In this document: piece by piece, positions 9,924 through 18,238 of the stretch | How positions within the stretch are numbered: the first letter of the stretch is position 1 | Layout of the letters: each line of letters begins with the position of its first letter | Source: an uncultured Pirellulaceae bacterium | GTDB taxonomy: Bacteria > Planctomycetota > Planctomycetia > Pirellulales > Pirellulaceae | Assembly (NCBI GenBank): GCA_938083195.1 | Contig: CALKCK010000050.1 | Location: 1 to 64,000, forward strand | Length of the DNA stretch: 64,000 nucleotides | Direction: 5' to 3' | Made by a program: the position numbers and the translations under genes | Notes under the pieces: model-generated | What the model saw: the letters and a program-made list of their open reading frames with translations, nothing else | Database searches by the model: none | Told to the model about the DNA's origin: nothing

Positions 9924-10745
9924 ATGTATTTAACCCCAGTCACTTCTTTTTTCTTTTCGATCTCTATTATCATGGCGGCTCTCCTGATTCCCCAAATTGC
10001 ACACGCTGACGGAAATGCGCCAGACGAATACATCAAAGTCGAAGTCCGTGGCAAATTGAACAATGAAATAATGGCAATCGGGGGTGAAACCACCGGCGTC
10101 ATCATTACGGCAAACGGAGTCACTTGGGAACTCGACTTTTCAGATGCACCCAATTCCCAAAAGAAATCAAAACCCATGAACGGCAAAATTGTCGTGGTCA
10201 AGGGCGAGCTCTCGGTAAAACGAGGGGTTGAGATCCCCCAACGATGGATCGTCAAAGTAGATTCCATTGAATCCGGCAGTACGAACGGCAGTGCTTCCTT
10301 ACTCGACACCGGCAGAGACCAAGTCAAGAAATTTGAAGTCAGCCAAACCTTCGGCGGCTATCAAGAGACACAGATCTTCTTCACCTTCCCAAAGAAAAAT
10401 GTAGTTCTCAAAGTACGAATTGACAACAAAACTAAAGACTTTGCCGTGACTGGTAAAATCCTTGTCTTTCCAAAATCAACCACTGCTGAGGGACTCGCCA
10501 AATGGCTTAACAATCAGCATTCGGACGCCCTTTACACTGATATTCCGCTGCCAGTTTCAACGTTGGATATTCCAACCAAATTTTGCAGTTCAACTAACCC
10601 AAAGTACATTGATCAAGCCAAATCTCACTTGGGTAATTTTGATAAATATTCGATCGAGTTCACTGTGAAAGACGTTGAGCGAATCGGAGACTTTCAGATT
10701 AAGGGGTTTTCCGGGAAGGCAATGGTCTACCTGAAAGACAAATAG
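9924..10745 (+). CDS. Secreted protein of unknown function
   Basis: A 273-residue protein I do not recognise. Residues 1-28 form a strong signal peptide (hydrophobic core then AHA-DG). The mature part falls into two beta-rich halves: about 35-115, with alternating short strands and an LSVKRGVEIPQRWIVKVDSI closing segment reminiscent of small OB-like or NfeD-like barrels, and about 130-273, with a cysteine at about 217 and a lysine-rich end (AMVYLKDK). No catalytic motif is evident. It stands between a divergent ASCH gene and a convergent sulfatase, so context gives no hint of its role. Directly after the stop an 8-bp AT-rich hairpin (10746-10765) may act as a weak transcript end. Confidence 0.75.
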   Translation: MYLTPVTSFFFSISIIMAALLIPQIAHADGNAPDEYIKVEVRGKLNNEIMAIGGETTGVIITANGVTWELDFSDAPNSQKKSKPMNGKIVVVKGELSVKRGVEIPQRWIVKVDSIESGSTNGSASLLDTGRDQVKKFEVSQTFGGYQETQIFFTFPKKNVVLKVRIDNKTKDFAVTGKILVFPKSTTAEGLAKWLNNQHSDALYTDIPLPVSTLDIPTKFCSSTNPKYIDQAKSHLGNFDKYSIEFTVKDVERIGDFQIKGFSGKAMVYLKDK

Positions 10746-10902
10746 TTTCAATGCTCCCATTGAAATATATTCAACTTTGCCTCGCTTAAAGCTTCGGGTT
10801 TCGCGCCTCAGTTGGTCAAATCCCAACCCTTTGTAGACCAACGTAGCGCAGCCCGATTTGTTTTCGTCCGCCAATTAAAAAGACAAAGTATAATTTTTTG
10901 GT

Positions 10903-12813
10903 TTACTTTCGAAGTCGTTTCATCATGGCCTTCGATCGCTTTTTAATTTCCGCCTCAGGTATTCCCTCAAGATAACCAACCCGTCGCAAAACTTGAAGGT
11001 CGATGATTTTGATGGAATCGGCATCAAGCTCGACCTCATAGTCAAACGGGCCGTCTTGGAACCGCACTAATGATTGGAGTGCGATTAAGTTGACCACCGG
11101 AGATTCAGACTCCGTTAAAATTGATTTAATTACCGGAACTGGATCGGCAGCTTTGATCTGCCCTAAAAACTCACAGGCTCTCAATTTAACCAACAGATCG
11201 GTCTCTTGGTCTACTGAACGCTCCGCGGCTGAAGTCAGTTCCGCCGCTTTGCTACCAAAAATGGAACAAACAGAGAATGCCCAATAACGATCAATAGAGT
11301 CGTCGGACTCCATTGCCTCTCGCAGCTTCGGCAATGCTTCGGCAACGGGCAACAATGCTAAATTGGCGATATCCACGTAACGTGCGATCGAAGTTTTCCG
11401 ATCCTGCCCGTAGGCAATAGGGTTGTCCATGGCCTCTTCAACCAGAGTACTCTCCGGGATAAAACTCAAATCCGGCATCGCCTTAACTTGGCGAGTAAGT
11501 TCCGCACGCATAGCAACCAGTCGTTCCTGATACTCATTCACTGAGGAAAGATCATTGATTTCGTGTGGGTCTTTGGTTAATAAAAACAATTGCTCAGCCG
11601 GTTTCGGCAGGAAAAATGCCGATTGAGCAGGATTAAGTTTGCCAGCAATAAATAGCTCCCGCCATTCCTTCCAAGCCAAGTTGATATATCGATAGTTATT
11701 CTGAAGACCGTCGGGATAGATGGCCTGATAGTTCCTAATGTATTTCCAATCACCAACTCGAATCGATCGACAAAAGTCATATTTCTCATCCATTCGGTCG
11801 GCATAACCAAACGTAGTATTTCGGGCTTCTACTGCGTTACGATCAACCCCCTGCCCCATGAATGGCTTGCCATCGACAAATGCAGGAACCTTTACCCCCG
11901 CCAACTGAAGGACGGTCGGTCCAAAATCAACGAAGTCAACAAAGCCATCGGTGCGAGTGCCACGTTGAAAAGGAGAACGTGCTTTCCATTTTTCTGGAAT
12001 TCGAACGACCAACGGTACGTGCAGTCCGCTCTCGTTGATGTAACCCTTGCCGCGTGGAAGAACTCCGCCATGATCACCAAAGTAAAAGATGAACGTATTC
12101 TCAAGCTCTCCATCGCTCTCCAGTTGTTCAACCAGTTTCCCCACTCGATTATCAATGGACTTAATACGGTCGTGATAACGCGCGTAGGTCAAACGGAACA
12201 ACGGCGTGTCCGGATGATAAGGCGCTAATTCAATAGAACCGGGATCGGTTTGGTTATCCGGAGAATCAACCCATCCCTGCTTAAAATGCAATGAGCTTTC
12301 ATGCGAATCGGTATACGTTTGCACGTGGAAAAATGGCTTGCCCGCAGGTCTGTTTCGCCAATGAGCTTGGTTGGAGGATGCATCCCACGTCCCTTTGGTT
12401 TCAACCGCGTTGTAATCCTTTTTAGAATTATTAGTCGTGTAATACCCCGCACCTCGAAGATAAGCGGGGAACATTTTCCAATCCTGTGGCATCTTCGCCA
12501 ACTCGATTCGACGGTGAAATTGAGTACCCAGGCGTGGGCCGTAGACCATACTGATCAAAGTAGTTCTGGCAACACTGCAGACAGGGGCATTGGAGAATGC
12601 TCGATCAAAGGCAACTCCATTTTTCGCTAGGTTTGCGATGTTAGGCGTTTCCGCGCCTGTTGGATCGAATAACTTTAGATAGTGCTTGGAATTGTCCTCG
12701 GACATAATCCAGACAATATTAGGCTGATCTTGCGCGATGGACGAACCCGCGGTCAAGGTTAACAAATTCAACAATCCGAAAACTACAATTAACAACAAGC
12801 GAAAGTTCAACAT
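10903..12813 (-). CDS. Secreted sulfatase with C-terminal HEAT-like region
   Basis: A 636-residue exported sulfatase-family hydrolase resembling planctomycete heparan N-sulfatase-like enzymes. Signal peptide at residues 1-27 (ending SIAQ). The alkaline-phosphatase-like core follows, with NIVWIMSEDNS near 32 and FYFGDHGGVLPRGKGY near 240 supplying metal ligands. The formylglycine position is CSVAR at Cys79, which departs from the strict C-x-[PA]-x-R signal at the third residue. After the catalytic core (to about residue 470) the chain continues with helical repeats (ALPKLREAMES, VKLRACEFLGQIK, VNLIALQSLVRF) that look like HEAT repeats, a fusion known from other planctomycete sulfatases. It faces the unknown secreted protein end to end. 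Confidence 0.9.
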   Translation of the reverse strand: MLNFRLLLIVVFGLLNLLTLTAGSSIAQDQPNIVWIMSEDNSKHYLKLFDPTGAETPNIANLAKNGVAFDRAFSNAPVCSVARTTLISMVYGPRLGTQFHRRIELAKMPQDWKMFPAYLRGAGYYTTNNSKKDYNAVETKGTWDASSNQAHWRNRPAGKPFFHVQTYTDSHESSLHFKQGWVDSPDNQTDPGSIELAPYHPDTPLFRLTYARYHDRIKSIDNRVGKLVEQLESDGELENTFIFYFGDHGGVLPRGKGYINESGLHVPLVVRIPEKWKARSPFQRGTRTDGFVDFVDFGPTVLQLAGVKVPAFVDGKPFMGQGVDRNAVEARNTTFGYADRMDEKYDFCRSIRVGDWKYIRNYQAIYPDGLQNNYRYINLAWKEWRELFIAGKLNPAQSAFFLPKPAEQLFLLTKDPHEINDLSSVNEYQERLVAMRAELTRQVKAMPDLSFIPESTLVEEAMDNPIAYGQDRKTSIARYVDIANLALLPVAEALPKLREAMESDDSIDRYWAFSVCSIFGSKAAELTSAAERSVDQETDLLVKLRACEFLGQIKAADPVPVIKSILTESESPVVNLIALQSLVRFQDGPFDYEVELDADSIKIIDLQVLRRVGYLEGIPEAEIKKRSKAMMKRLRK

Positions 12814-12926
12814 GATTATTCAAATCTAAAAAAACGGGAAAATTTCCTACTTATCACTCGCAAACCCAAATGACGTCCGTATTAGACTCCGCTTGAAGAA
12901 ACCCGTCAAAGTATTAGCGCAATAAA

Positions 12927-12951
12927 AAAGGACGACCTTAGGTCGTCCTTT
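12927..12951 (-). terminator. Intrinsic terminator after rpmE2
   Basis: A 12-bp perfect inverted repeat (AAAGGACGACCT / AGGTCGTCCTTT) with a run of T on the minus strand, 51 bases past the rpmE2 stop and upstream of the sulfatase. Confidence 0.85.
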
Positions 12952-13001
12952 GAAACTGTGTTTCCAGCAAACTCGGCTTGCCGTCTTGGCAAAATCGAGC
13001 G

Positions 13002-13280
13002 TTATTTCTTGCCGCCTTTTTTCTCAAGCGACTTGTAGTTGCCAGCAAATTTTTTCTTGAACTTCTCGACTCGACCTAGCGCGTCTACGAATTGCTGCTT
13101 ACCCGTGTAGAACGGATGCGAAGCACTCGAAATGTCGACGAAGTAGACTGGATATTCATTTCCGTCTTCCCACTTAATCGTCTCTTTAGTGGCGATCGTA
13201 GACTTGGTTAAAATCGAAAAATCCGCAGTTTTGTCTTTGAAAACTACAGGGCGATAATCTGGGTGAACGTCCGATTTCAT
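13002..13280 (-). CDS. rpmE2: 50S ribosomal protein L31, type B
   Basis: A 92-residue L31 of the zinc-independent B type. It starts [16 protein letters not shown] and contains the conserved [13 protein letters not shown] segment near residue 52, followed by [10 protein letters not shown]. It has no cysteine at all, so the CxxC zinc-binding sites of type A L31 are absent; in other bacteria this version replaces type A under zinc limitation. The lysine-rich tail (EKKGGKK) is slightly extended. Monocistronic with its own terminator at 12927-12951. No Zur-like box was identified upstream. Confidence 0.95.
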   Translation of the reverse strand: MKSDVHPDYRPVVFKDKTADFSILTKSTIATKETIKWEDGNEYPVYFVDISSASHPFYTGKQQFVDALGRVEKFKKKFAGNYKSLEKKGGKK

Positions 13281-13496
13281 GGCTCTACTCGGTTGACGTG
13301 GTTAAACTGAAGGTCAATATATTATCGAAAAAGAGACGGTCGTCAAACCGTAAAACTGCCATCTTTCAGCGTTTTAGTTCAATTTTTCCGGACTATTTTG
13401 CTTAGTTTCTGATTAAGATCGGCATAAAAAGACAATTGAGCGATTTTGGCGGTAGAAAGCCGACACCGCACCCATCCACGTCCCGGAGGAAAAACC

Positions 13497-14045
13497 ATGG
13501 ATAGCCTCACCGGAAATTTACTTATCGCCATCCCAGATCTACACGATCAGTCCTTTTGCCGCACCGTCGTCATGCTCGTTCAGCACGATGAACAAGGTGC
13601 ATCCGGGCTCGTGCTCAATCGACCTACCGACGTCACAATTAGTCAGGTTTGGGATGAAGTATCGGCGGTCCCCTGCGACTGTCAGGACCTGATCTATATG
13701 GGTGGCCCCGTGGACGGCCCCTTAATCGCGTTGCACGAAGAGTTTCACAGCGGCGAAACCTGCGTTTGCCCAAGTTGCTATGTCTCGGTGGGCAGAGAGT
13801 CTTTGAACCTACTGGTCAACCAAACGGAAGCAAAATTTCGCGTCTACAGTGGTTACTCCGGATGGGGACCCGGACAGCTGGAACAAGAATTAGAGCAGGG
13901 CGGCTGGTTTACCTATCCAGCCGCCCCACAACATGTATTCGACTCGCCTGAGGGTCTATGGCGACAGTTATGCGAGCAGGTCGGCGAGAACGTTTTGGGG
14001 AAACATGTCGGCAATGTCATGCCGACCGACTCCGCCCTTAACTAA
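13497..14045 (+). CDS. YqgE/AlgH family protein
   Basis: A 182-residue cytoplasmic protein of the UPF0301 (YqgE/AlgH) family, whose role is unknown although AlgH has been linked to alginate regulation in Pseudomonas. I start at ATG 13497, not the longer frame at 13446, because a strong Shine-Dalgarno GGAGGA (13485-13490) lies six bases ahead and the family begins here (SLTGNLLIAIP). Conserved segments: SFCRTVVMLVQHDEQGASGLVLNRP, YMGGPV and the YSGYSGWGPGQLEQEL signature near residue 121. A CxCPSC cluster near residues 92-97 is less usual and might bind metal. Convergent with the PQQ-repeat gene. Confidence 0.93.
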   Translation: MDSLTGNLLIAIPDLHDQSFCRTVVMLVQHDEQGASGLVLNRPTDVTISQVWDEVSAVPCDCQDLIYMGGPVDGPLIALHEEFHSGETCVCPSCYVSVGRESLNLLVNQTEAKFRVYSGYSGWGPGQLEQELEQGGWFTYPAAPQHVFDSPEGLWRQLCEQVGENVLGKHVGNVMPTDSALN

Positions 14046-14084
14046 TGCTACACCGCCACTAACGCCTCACCCCTCCAAAAATAA

Positions 14085-15350
14085 CTACTCCCACTCGTAG
14101 GCAACGACCTCATTCAAATTCCGAATCAAGATCATCTTCCCCTTCACAGCTAGATGAGCCCAGCTATCGTCACCGACTTTACGACGTTCGATCAACTCAA
14201 ATTCATCCGGACTCGCCGAAATCAACAATAACTCTCCTTTTTGATCGAGAGCCAAGATCTTGTCGCCAGACCCAATCAGGCTGGCATACTTTCCGAAAGG
14301 CTTGCTTCTCCATGTCTCCTCACCAGATTTGAGATCAAAACAGGCAAATCGTTGGTTTCTGAGATGTACGAAAGAATGGCCGTCGATGATCACTGGCGAT
14401 GACATGTAACCTTCGACCGGAGCACTCCACAATTGTGAAGTCACAAAGTTGTTTGTCGTTCCCGCCGATGCAACGTTAATCAACTGAGTGTTACCACCAT
14501 AGGTGCTGGTGAACACACTCCCGTTCCAAATCGTTGGTGTCAAAATGTTCATCCCGCGGAAGGTTTTCACTGCCTGGCTCCACAGCTTCTTGCCAGTTTC
14601 CAAATCCACACCGCACAACTCGCCACGCGTTTGAACGACCGCTTGCCGCTTCCCGCCGAGTTCCGCAATAACAGGCGAGGCGAACGCACTCCCATTCATT
14701 CCTCCACCGTCTTCGAGCGAGGTCCAGACGACTTTTCCGGTCGCTTTTTCTAATTTCTTAAATCCACCGCCAGCTTGGACGTAAAGGAAATCACCGTCAA
14801 TTAAAGGTGAACAAACAAATCCAAAATTTGGAGCGGCAGATCCAGTATCACCTGGGAAATCGAGTTTCCAAATGATCTTGCCATTCGAAGCGTCTAGACA
14901 AACCAGAACATCGCGGATCCCCGCAACGTACAGTCGGCCGTCGTCATAGGCGGGTGTCGCTCGGATCCAACTACCATTCGACGCCGCAAAAAAGGGAACC
15001 CTCATCGACCCTTCCCACTCGGTTTTCCAAATCGGCTTACCAGTAGTGAGATCAATCGCGGTTACGACTTCAAGCTTTTTGTCCTTGGTTTCTGTAACGT
15101 AAACCGAATCACCAACGACCAATGGACCGCTGTAACTTGGGCCTAACGGCATTGCCCATTTTTTCTTGAGCGTGTCCTCATCAATCGAATCGGGCAAAGA
15201 CCCCTTAGGCAAGACGCCGTCTCGATTGGGACCACGCCACTGGGCCCACTGGATTCCGTCGTTTGTCACAGGTGTCTGAGCGTTAAGAAGCGGCGAACAA
15301 TAAGCAGCTAATGCCAAAAAGCAAATTAAAAATCGAGTGGTCATGGTCAT
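14085..15350 (-). CDS. Secreted PQQ-type beta-propeller (outer-membrane BamB-like) protein
   Basis: A 421-residue exported beta-propeller with repeated PQQ-like blades. ATG 15350 (or 15344, two codons later) is preferred over the open frame to 15413 because a signal peptide ending LNAQ begins there. The blades show the recurrent A-x-D-x-x-T/N-G-K-x-x-W pattern (AIDLTTGKPIWKTEW, CLDASNGKIIWKLDF, GVDLETGKKLWSQ, CFDLKSGEETWRS). The WAQWRGPNRDGV opening is characteristic of planctomycete PQQ-repeat proteins. No cofactor ligands for a true quinoprotein dehydrogenase were recognised, so it is more probably a scaffold or binding protein. It lies 59 bases downstream of the CarH-like regulator on the same strand, possibly cotranscribed. 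Confidence 0.85.
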   Translation of the reverse strand: MTMTTRFLICFLALAAYCSPLLNAQTPVTNDGIQWAQWRGPNRDGVLPKGSLPDSIDEDTLKKKWAMPLGPSYSGPLVVGDSVYVTETKDKKLEVVTAIDLTTGKPIWKTEWEGSMRVPFFAASNGSWIRATPAYDDGRLYVAGIRDVLVCLDASNGKIIWKLDFPGDTGSAAPNFGFVCSPLIDGDFLYVQAGGGFKKLEKATGKVVWTSLEDGGGMNGSAFASPVIAELGGKRQAVVQTRGELCGVDLETGKKLWSQAVKTFRGMNILTPTIWNGSVFTSTYGGNTQLINVASAGTTNNFVTSQLWSAPVEGYMSSPVIIDGHSFVHLRNQRFACFDLKSGEETWRSKPFGKYASLIGSGDKILALDQKGELLLISASPDEFELIERRKVGDDSWAHLAVKGKMILIRNLNEVVAYEWE

Positions 15351-15409
15351 TCCGTTAAGGGAAACAGTTTGTGAAACAGGTAAAACAGTTACGGCTCTGG
15401 GTGTTAAAA

Positions 15410-16363
15410 TCACCCCTCAAATCGTGGCATCATCAAATTAATTTTTGGTTGATAATTCTTCACCAGCGAAGCCATTTGAGAAAAGTTATCACAGCATATC
15501 GCATGGGTGATACCCTTGCGGATGTCGGCAGTTACCGCTGTACCGCCAAAGACGACCGTAGTCTTGTCTGGCATTCGGGAGGCAAACTCGTTGAGCGCGA
15601 TGACTGCCCGACTTGGTTCCCTCAGGTGCGAAATACTCACCCAAAGCAAATCAGGTAAGTGCTCACGTGCCGATTGCAGCAACGAGGAAAGTGGCAGGTC
15701 GTTGCCAAGGGAGAACGCGCGCCATCCCAACGATGCCATAGTGACCTCTAACGCCTGAGTCGGGATCTCAAAGTGATCTCCGGCAATCGCACCGCCGATG
15801 GCGAGTCTCGCCGAGGGCTTCGGTGGAGGCAACAAATCGCTGAGTTGTCGAATCGCTTCTAAACAGACTCCGCACGCCTGACGCTCGTGGTGAATCTCCA
15901 GGAGCCCTTCCGCCCGCGCTGCACCGATTCTCTGGAAAGCAGGGCTCACGACTTGGTCGAATATGTCAGCAACTTCAAAACCCTCGAGAAACAACAACAC
16001 CATTAACTTCCGGCAAGTGCGAGGCGAATTGTCCAACAGGGCAGCATGAAATTGCATTATCGCGTCCTGGGGCCCGGAAACGACGATGTCGTCAATCTCC
16101 GGCAGACCAATTGTCTGCGGTTTGACTAACTTCAGCTTCTTTCTCTTCACGAACGAAATTACTTCCGAACGGGGAATCCGCCGGTGGCCGCCAGCGGTCT
16201 TCATTGCGGTAAGAAAACCTGAGTCGCACCATCTTTTCAGCGAGGACTCGCTCACACCGATCGATGTGGCTACTTTTTTTGGGGAAAATGAATCATTGGG
16301 ACTCAGATAGGAGCGATCATTCTGAACGTTTAGGCTACCTGAGGAATTCGGGATGTTAACCAT
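15410..16363 (-). CDS. MerR-type regulator with B12-binding-like fold (CarH/LitR relative)
   Basis: A 317-residue transcription factor when started at ATG 16363; ATG 16429 would add 22 residues, and the choice is not settled by any ribosome site. Residues about 20-75 form a MerR-like winged helix (VATSIGVSESSLKRWCDSG, then TAGGHRRIPRSEV). Residues about 95-180 match the four-helix bundle, and 185-317 the Rossmann-like cobalamin domain of CarH photoreceptors. However, the residues that cap and ligate adenosylcobalamin are not kept: by alignment to CarH the Trp and the His of W-x9-EH become Arg150 and Arg161 (Glu160 stays), and the ligand motif E/D-x-H-x-x-G reads DHFEIP (196-201). It is therefore likely to sense something else or nothing. 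It is transcribed away from the DUF393/amine oxidase/DUF1365/methyltransferase operon, its probable target. Confidence 0.85.
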   Translation of the reverse strand: MVNIPNSSGSLNVQNDRSYLSPNDSFSPKKVATSIGVSESSLKRWCDSGFLTAMKTAGGHRRIPRSEVISFVKRKKLKLVKPQTIGLPEIDDIVVSGPQDAIMQFHAALLDNSPRTCRKLMVLLFLEGFEVADIFDQVVSPAFQRIGAARAEGLLEIHHERQACGVCLEAIRQLSDLLPPPKPSARLAIGGAIAGDHFEIPTQALEVTMASLGWRAFSLGNDLPLSSLLQSAREHLPDLLWVSISHLREPSRAVIALNEFASRMPDKTTVVFGGTAVTADIRKGITHAICCDNFSQMASLVKNYQPKINLMMPRFEG

Positions 16364-16468
16364 GGACAACAAATCTTTCGAAGAAAATCGATCAAATGTG
16401 ACGACATTCGTTAACCCGATAAATCTCATCCGGTTGTAACAAGAACGAATTGAACGTTTTGAAAAAAT
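16364..16468. promoter_or_regulatory. Divergent promoter region of regulator and lipid operon
   Basis: About 105 bases separate the divergent regulator and DUF393 starts, so both promoters and any autoregulatory operator must lie here or run into the genes. Loosely related TGT-rich segments (TGTGACGACATTCG near 16397 and TTGTAACAAGAACG near 16434) are visible, but no operator can be defined with confidence. Confidence 0.4.
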
Positions 16469-16891
16469 ATGAATAATCATTCCAAACTTAAACAAAACTG
16501 CCCAGATTTGGGTTCCGATAGCCGATTCGAGGTCTTTTTCGATGGGGGTTGTCCTCTTTGCAAACGAGAAATCGACATGATTCGGAGGAAGGACAAGCGG
16601 CAACAATTACTTCTGACCGATATTTCGGCAGAAGACTTCCGCCCACCCACCGAGCTCTCTCTCGATCAATTAATGCGTTCGATTCACGGGAAAATGCCAA
16701 CCGGTGAGTACGTTGTCGGCGTAGAGGTATTTCGTCAAATTTATCGGAGGCTGGGATTCCGAAAAACCGTGAACTTTAGCAAAGTAGTCGGTATTGGATT
16801 TTTGCTCAACGCTGGATATTTCGCTTTTGCTAAGCTTCGTTATTGGCATGCGATGCACCGCACAAGAAAACGCGTGACTTTGACACAATAA
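16469..16891 (+). CDS. DCC-family (DUF393) thiol-disulfide oxidoreductase-like protein
   Basis: A 140-residue DUF393 protein. The family is defined by a thioredoxin-like CxxC in the context DGxCxLC, seen here as FFDGGCPLCKREI at about residues 24-36, and is predicted to handle thiol-disulfide exchange; no substrate is established. The C-terminal part (KVVGIGFLLNAGYFAFAKLRY) is hydrophobic and may touch the membrane. It is the first gene of a plus-strand operon with a flavin amine oxidase (84 bases downstream), DUF1365 and a CFA-like methyltransferase. Its place in that set suggests a supporting redox role in lipid modification, which is inference. Confidence 0.85.
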   Translation: MNNHSKLKQNCPDLGSDSRFEVFFDGGCPLCKREIDMIRRKDKRQQLLLTDISAEDFRPPTELSLDQLMRSIHGKMPTGEYVVGVEVFRQIYRRLGFRKTVNFSKVVGIGFLLNAGYFAFAKLRYWHAMHRTRKRVTLTQ

Positions 16892-16975
16892 AGTAATCGA
16901 TCTGCTGGAGATTTGACGTCTTCGCCGACTCGACCGACTCAAAGAGCCAACCAAAAACAGGACCGGAACTGAATA

Positions 16976-18238
16976 ATGCGAGTTGCCATCATAGGAGGGG
17001 GAGTTTCCGGTCTCGTAACGGGCTACCGTCTTCACAAAAATCACGATGTCACGCTGTTTGAAGCCAACGACTACGTTGGCGGGCATACCAACACCATCGA
17101 TGTCGAAAATGACGAAGGGCACTTTGCAGTCGACACTGGTTTTATTGTCTTCAACGACCGAACCTACCCCAATTTCATCGCCTTAATGGACGAACTCAAA
17201 GTGCCTTCTCAGCCAACGAGAATGAGCTTCAGCGTTTCCTGTGAAAAAACTGGGCTGGAGTATCGGGGTGCCGATTTCAGTGGCCTATTCGCGCAGCGAC
17301 GAAATTTGTTCAACCCTCGATTTCTCAAACTTCTCTTGGATCTGGTTCGGTTCAACAAAGCGGGCGAAAAGCTGCTCGAAAACGAACAGGAAAACGAGAC
17401 GGTCGAAGAATTTTTTAAGAGAAACCAGTTTTCGACTCAGTTCATCGAACAGTATTTCTTGCCCATGGGAGCGGCCATTTGGTCCGCTTCTTTCGACACT
17501 TTTAAAAATTTCCCCATCCGGTTTATCGCAGAATTCTACCAGAACCACGGGCTTCTTGGCGTTACCAACCGCCCTCAATGGCGAGTCATTACCGGTGGTT
17601 CACGCCAGTACATTGCTCCGCTGACGCAAGATTGGTCGGAACACATTCACACCAAACAACCCGTTCAGGGCGTTCAAAGAACAGAGGATGAAGTTACAAT
17701 TTTAACAAAGGACGGCAAGACTCACGCGTTTGATCACGTGGTGTTTGCTTGTCACAGTGATCAGGCATTAAGAATTTTGGGGCAGCAGGCAAGGAGTTTA
17801 GAGACCGAAATATTGAGTGCCTTTCCGTACCACCCCAATACCGCTCTCCTTCATACACAAGAATCGGTCCTACCAAAGAACAAACGGGCTTGGGCGTGCT
17901 GGAATTACTTCAAACCGAAGCAACCATCATCCGTAGCAAATGTTACCTACAACATGAATATCCTCCAGTCTCTTCCTTCGAAACGGACTTTTTGTGTAAC
18001 ACTTAACGATGATGGTAGAATTCGAGATGAAAACATCCTGGGGTCTTATACTTACATGCACCCTACGTTTGAGATTCGCCGAAAACAAATGCAAGATCGA
18101 CATCACGAATTAATTAACAGTAACAGGACCTCATTTTGCGGAGCCTACTGGGGTAATGGCTTTCATGAGGATGGGGTAAAGAGTGCAATCGCAGTCGCTA
18201 GTCAACTCGAAACAATTGATGCCGGGGTGCGATGTTGA
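16976..18238 (+). CDS. FAD-dependent amine-oxidase-fold oxidoreductase
   Basis: A 420-residue flavoprotein. The N-terminal dinucleotide-binding motif VAIIGGGVSGLVTGYRL is intact, followed by FEANDYVGGHTNT, the second FAD contact of the amine oxidase/phytoene desaturase superfamily. This subtype (often annotated NAD/FAD-binding protein) is regularly found beside DUF1365 and CFA-like methyltransferase genes, including clusters induced by light or singlet oxygen in proteobacteria, where a homologue is linked to furan fatty acid formation. It probably oxidises or desaturates a fatty acyl chain or lipid; that is inference from context. Its stop overlaps the DUF1365 start by seven bases, showing translational coupling. 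Confidence 0.88.
   Translation: MRVAIIGGGVSGLVTGYRLHKNHDVTLFEANDYVGGHTNTIDVENDEGHFAVDTGFIVFNDRTYPNFIALMDELKVPSQPTRMSFSVSCEKTGLEYRGADFSGLFAQRRNLFNPRFLKLLLDLVRFNKAGEKLLENEQENETVEEFFKRNQFSTQFIEQYFLPMGAAIWSASFDTFKNFPIRFIAEFYQNHGLLGVTNRPQWRVITGGSRQYIAPLTQDWSEHIHTKQPVQGVQRTEDEVTILTKDGKTHAFDHVVFACHSDQALRILGQQARSLETEILSAFPYHPNTALLHTQESVLPKNKRAWACWNYFKPKQPSSVANVTYNMNILQSLPSKRTFCVTLNDDGRIRDENILGSYTYMHPTFEIRRKQMQDRHHELINSNRTSFCGAYWGNGFHEDGVKSAIAVASQLETIDAGVRC

Noticed and set aside
10746..10765. Hairpin TTTCAATG / CATTGAAA after the unknown secreted protein
   Set aside because: AT-rich, only 8 bp and without a T-run, so it is not called as a terminator.
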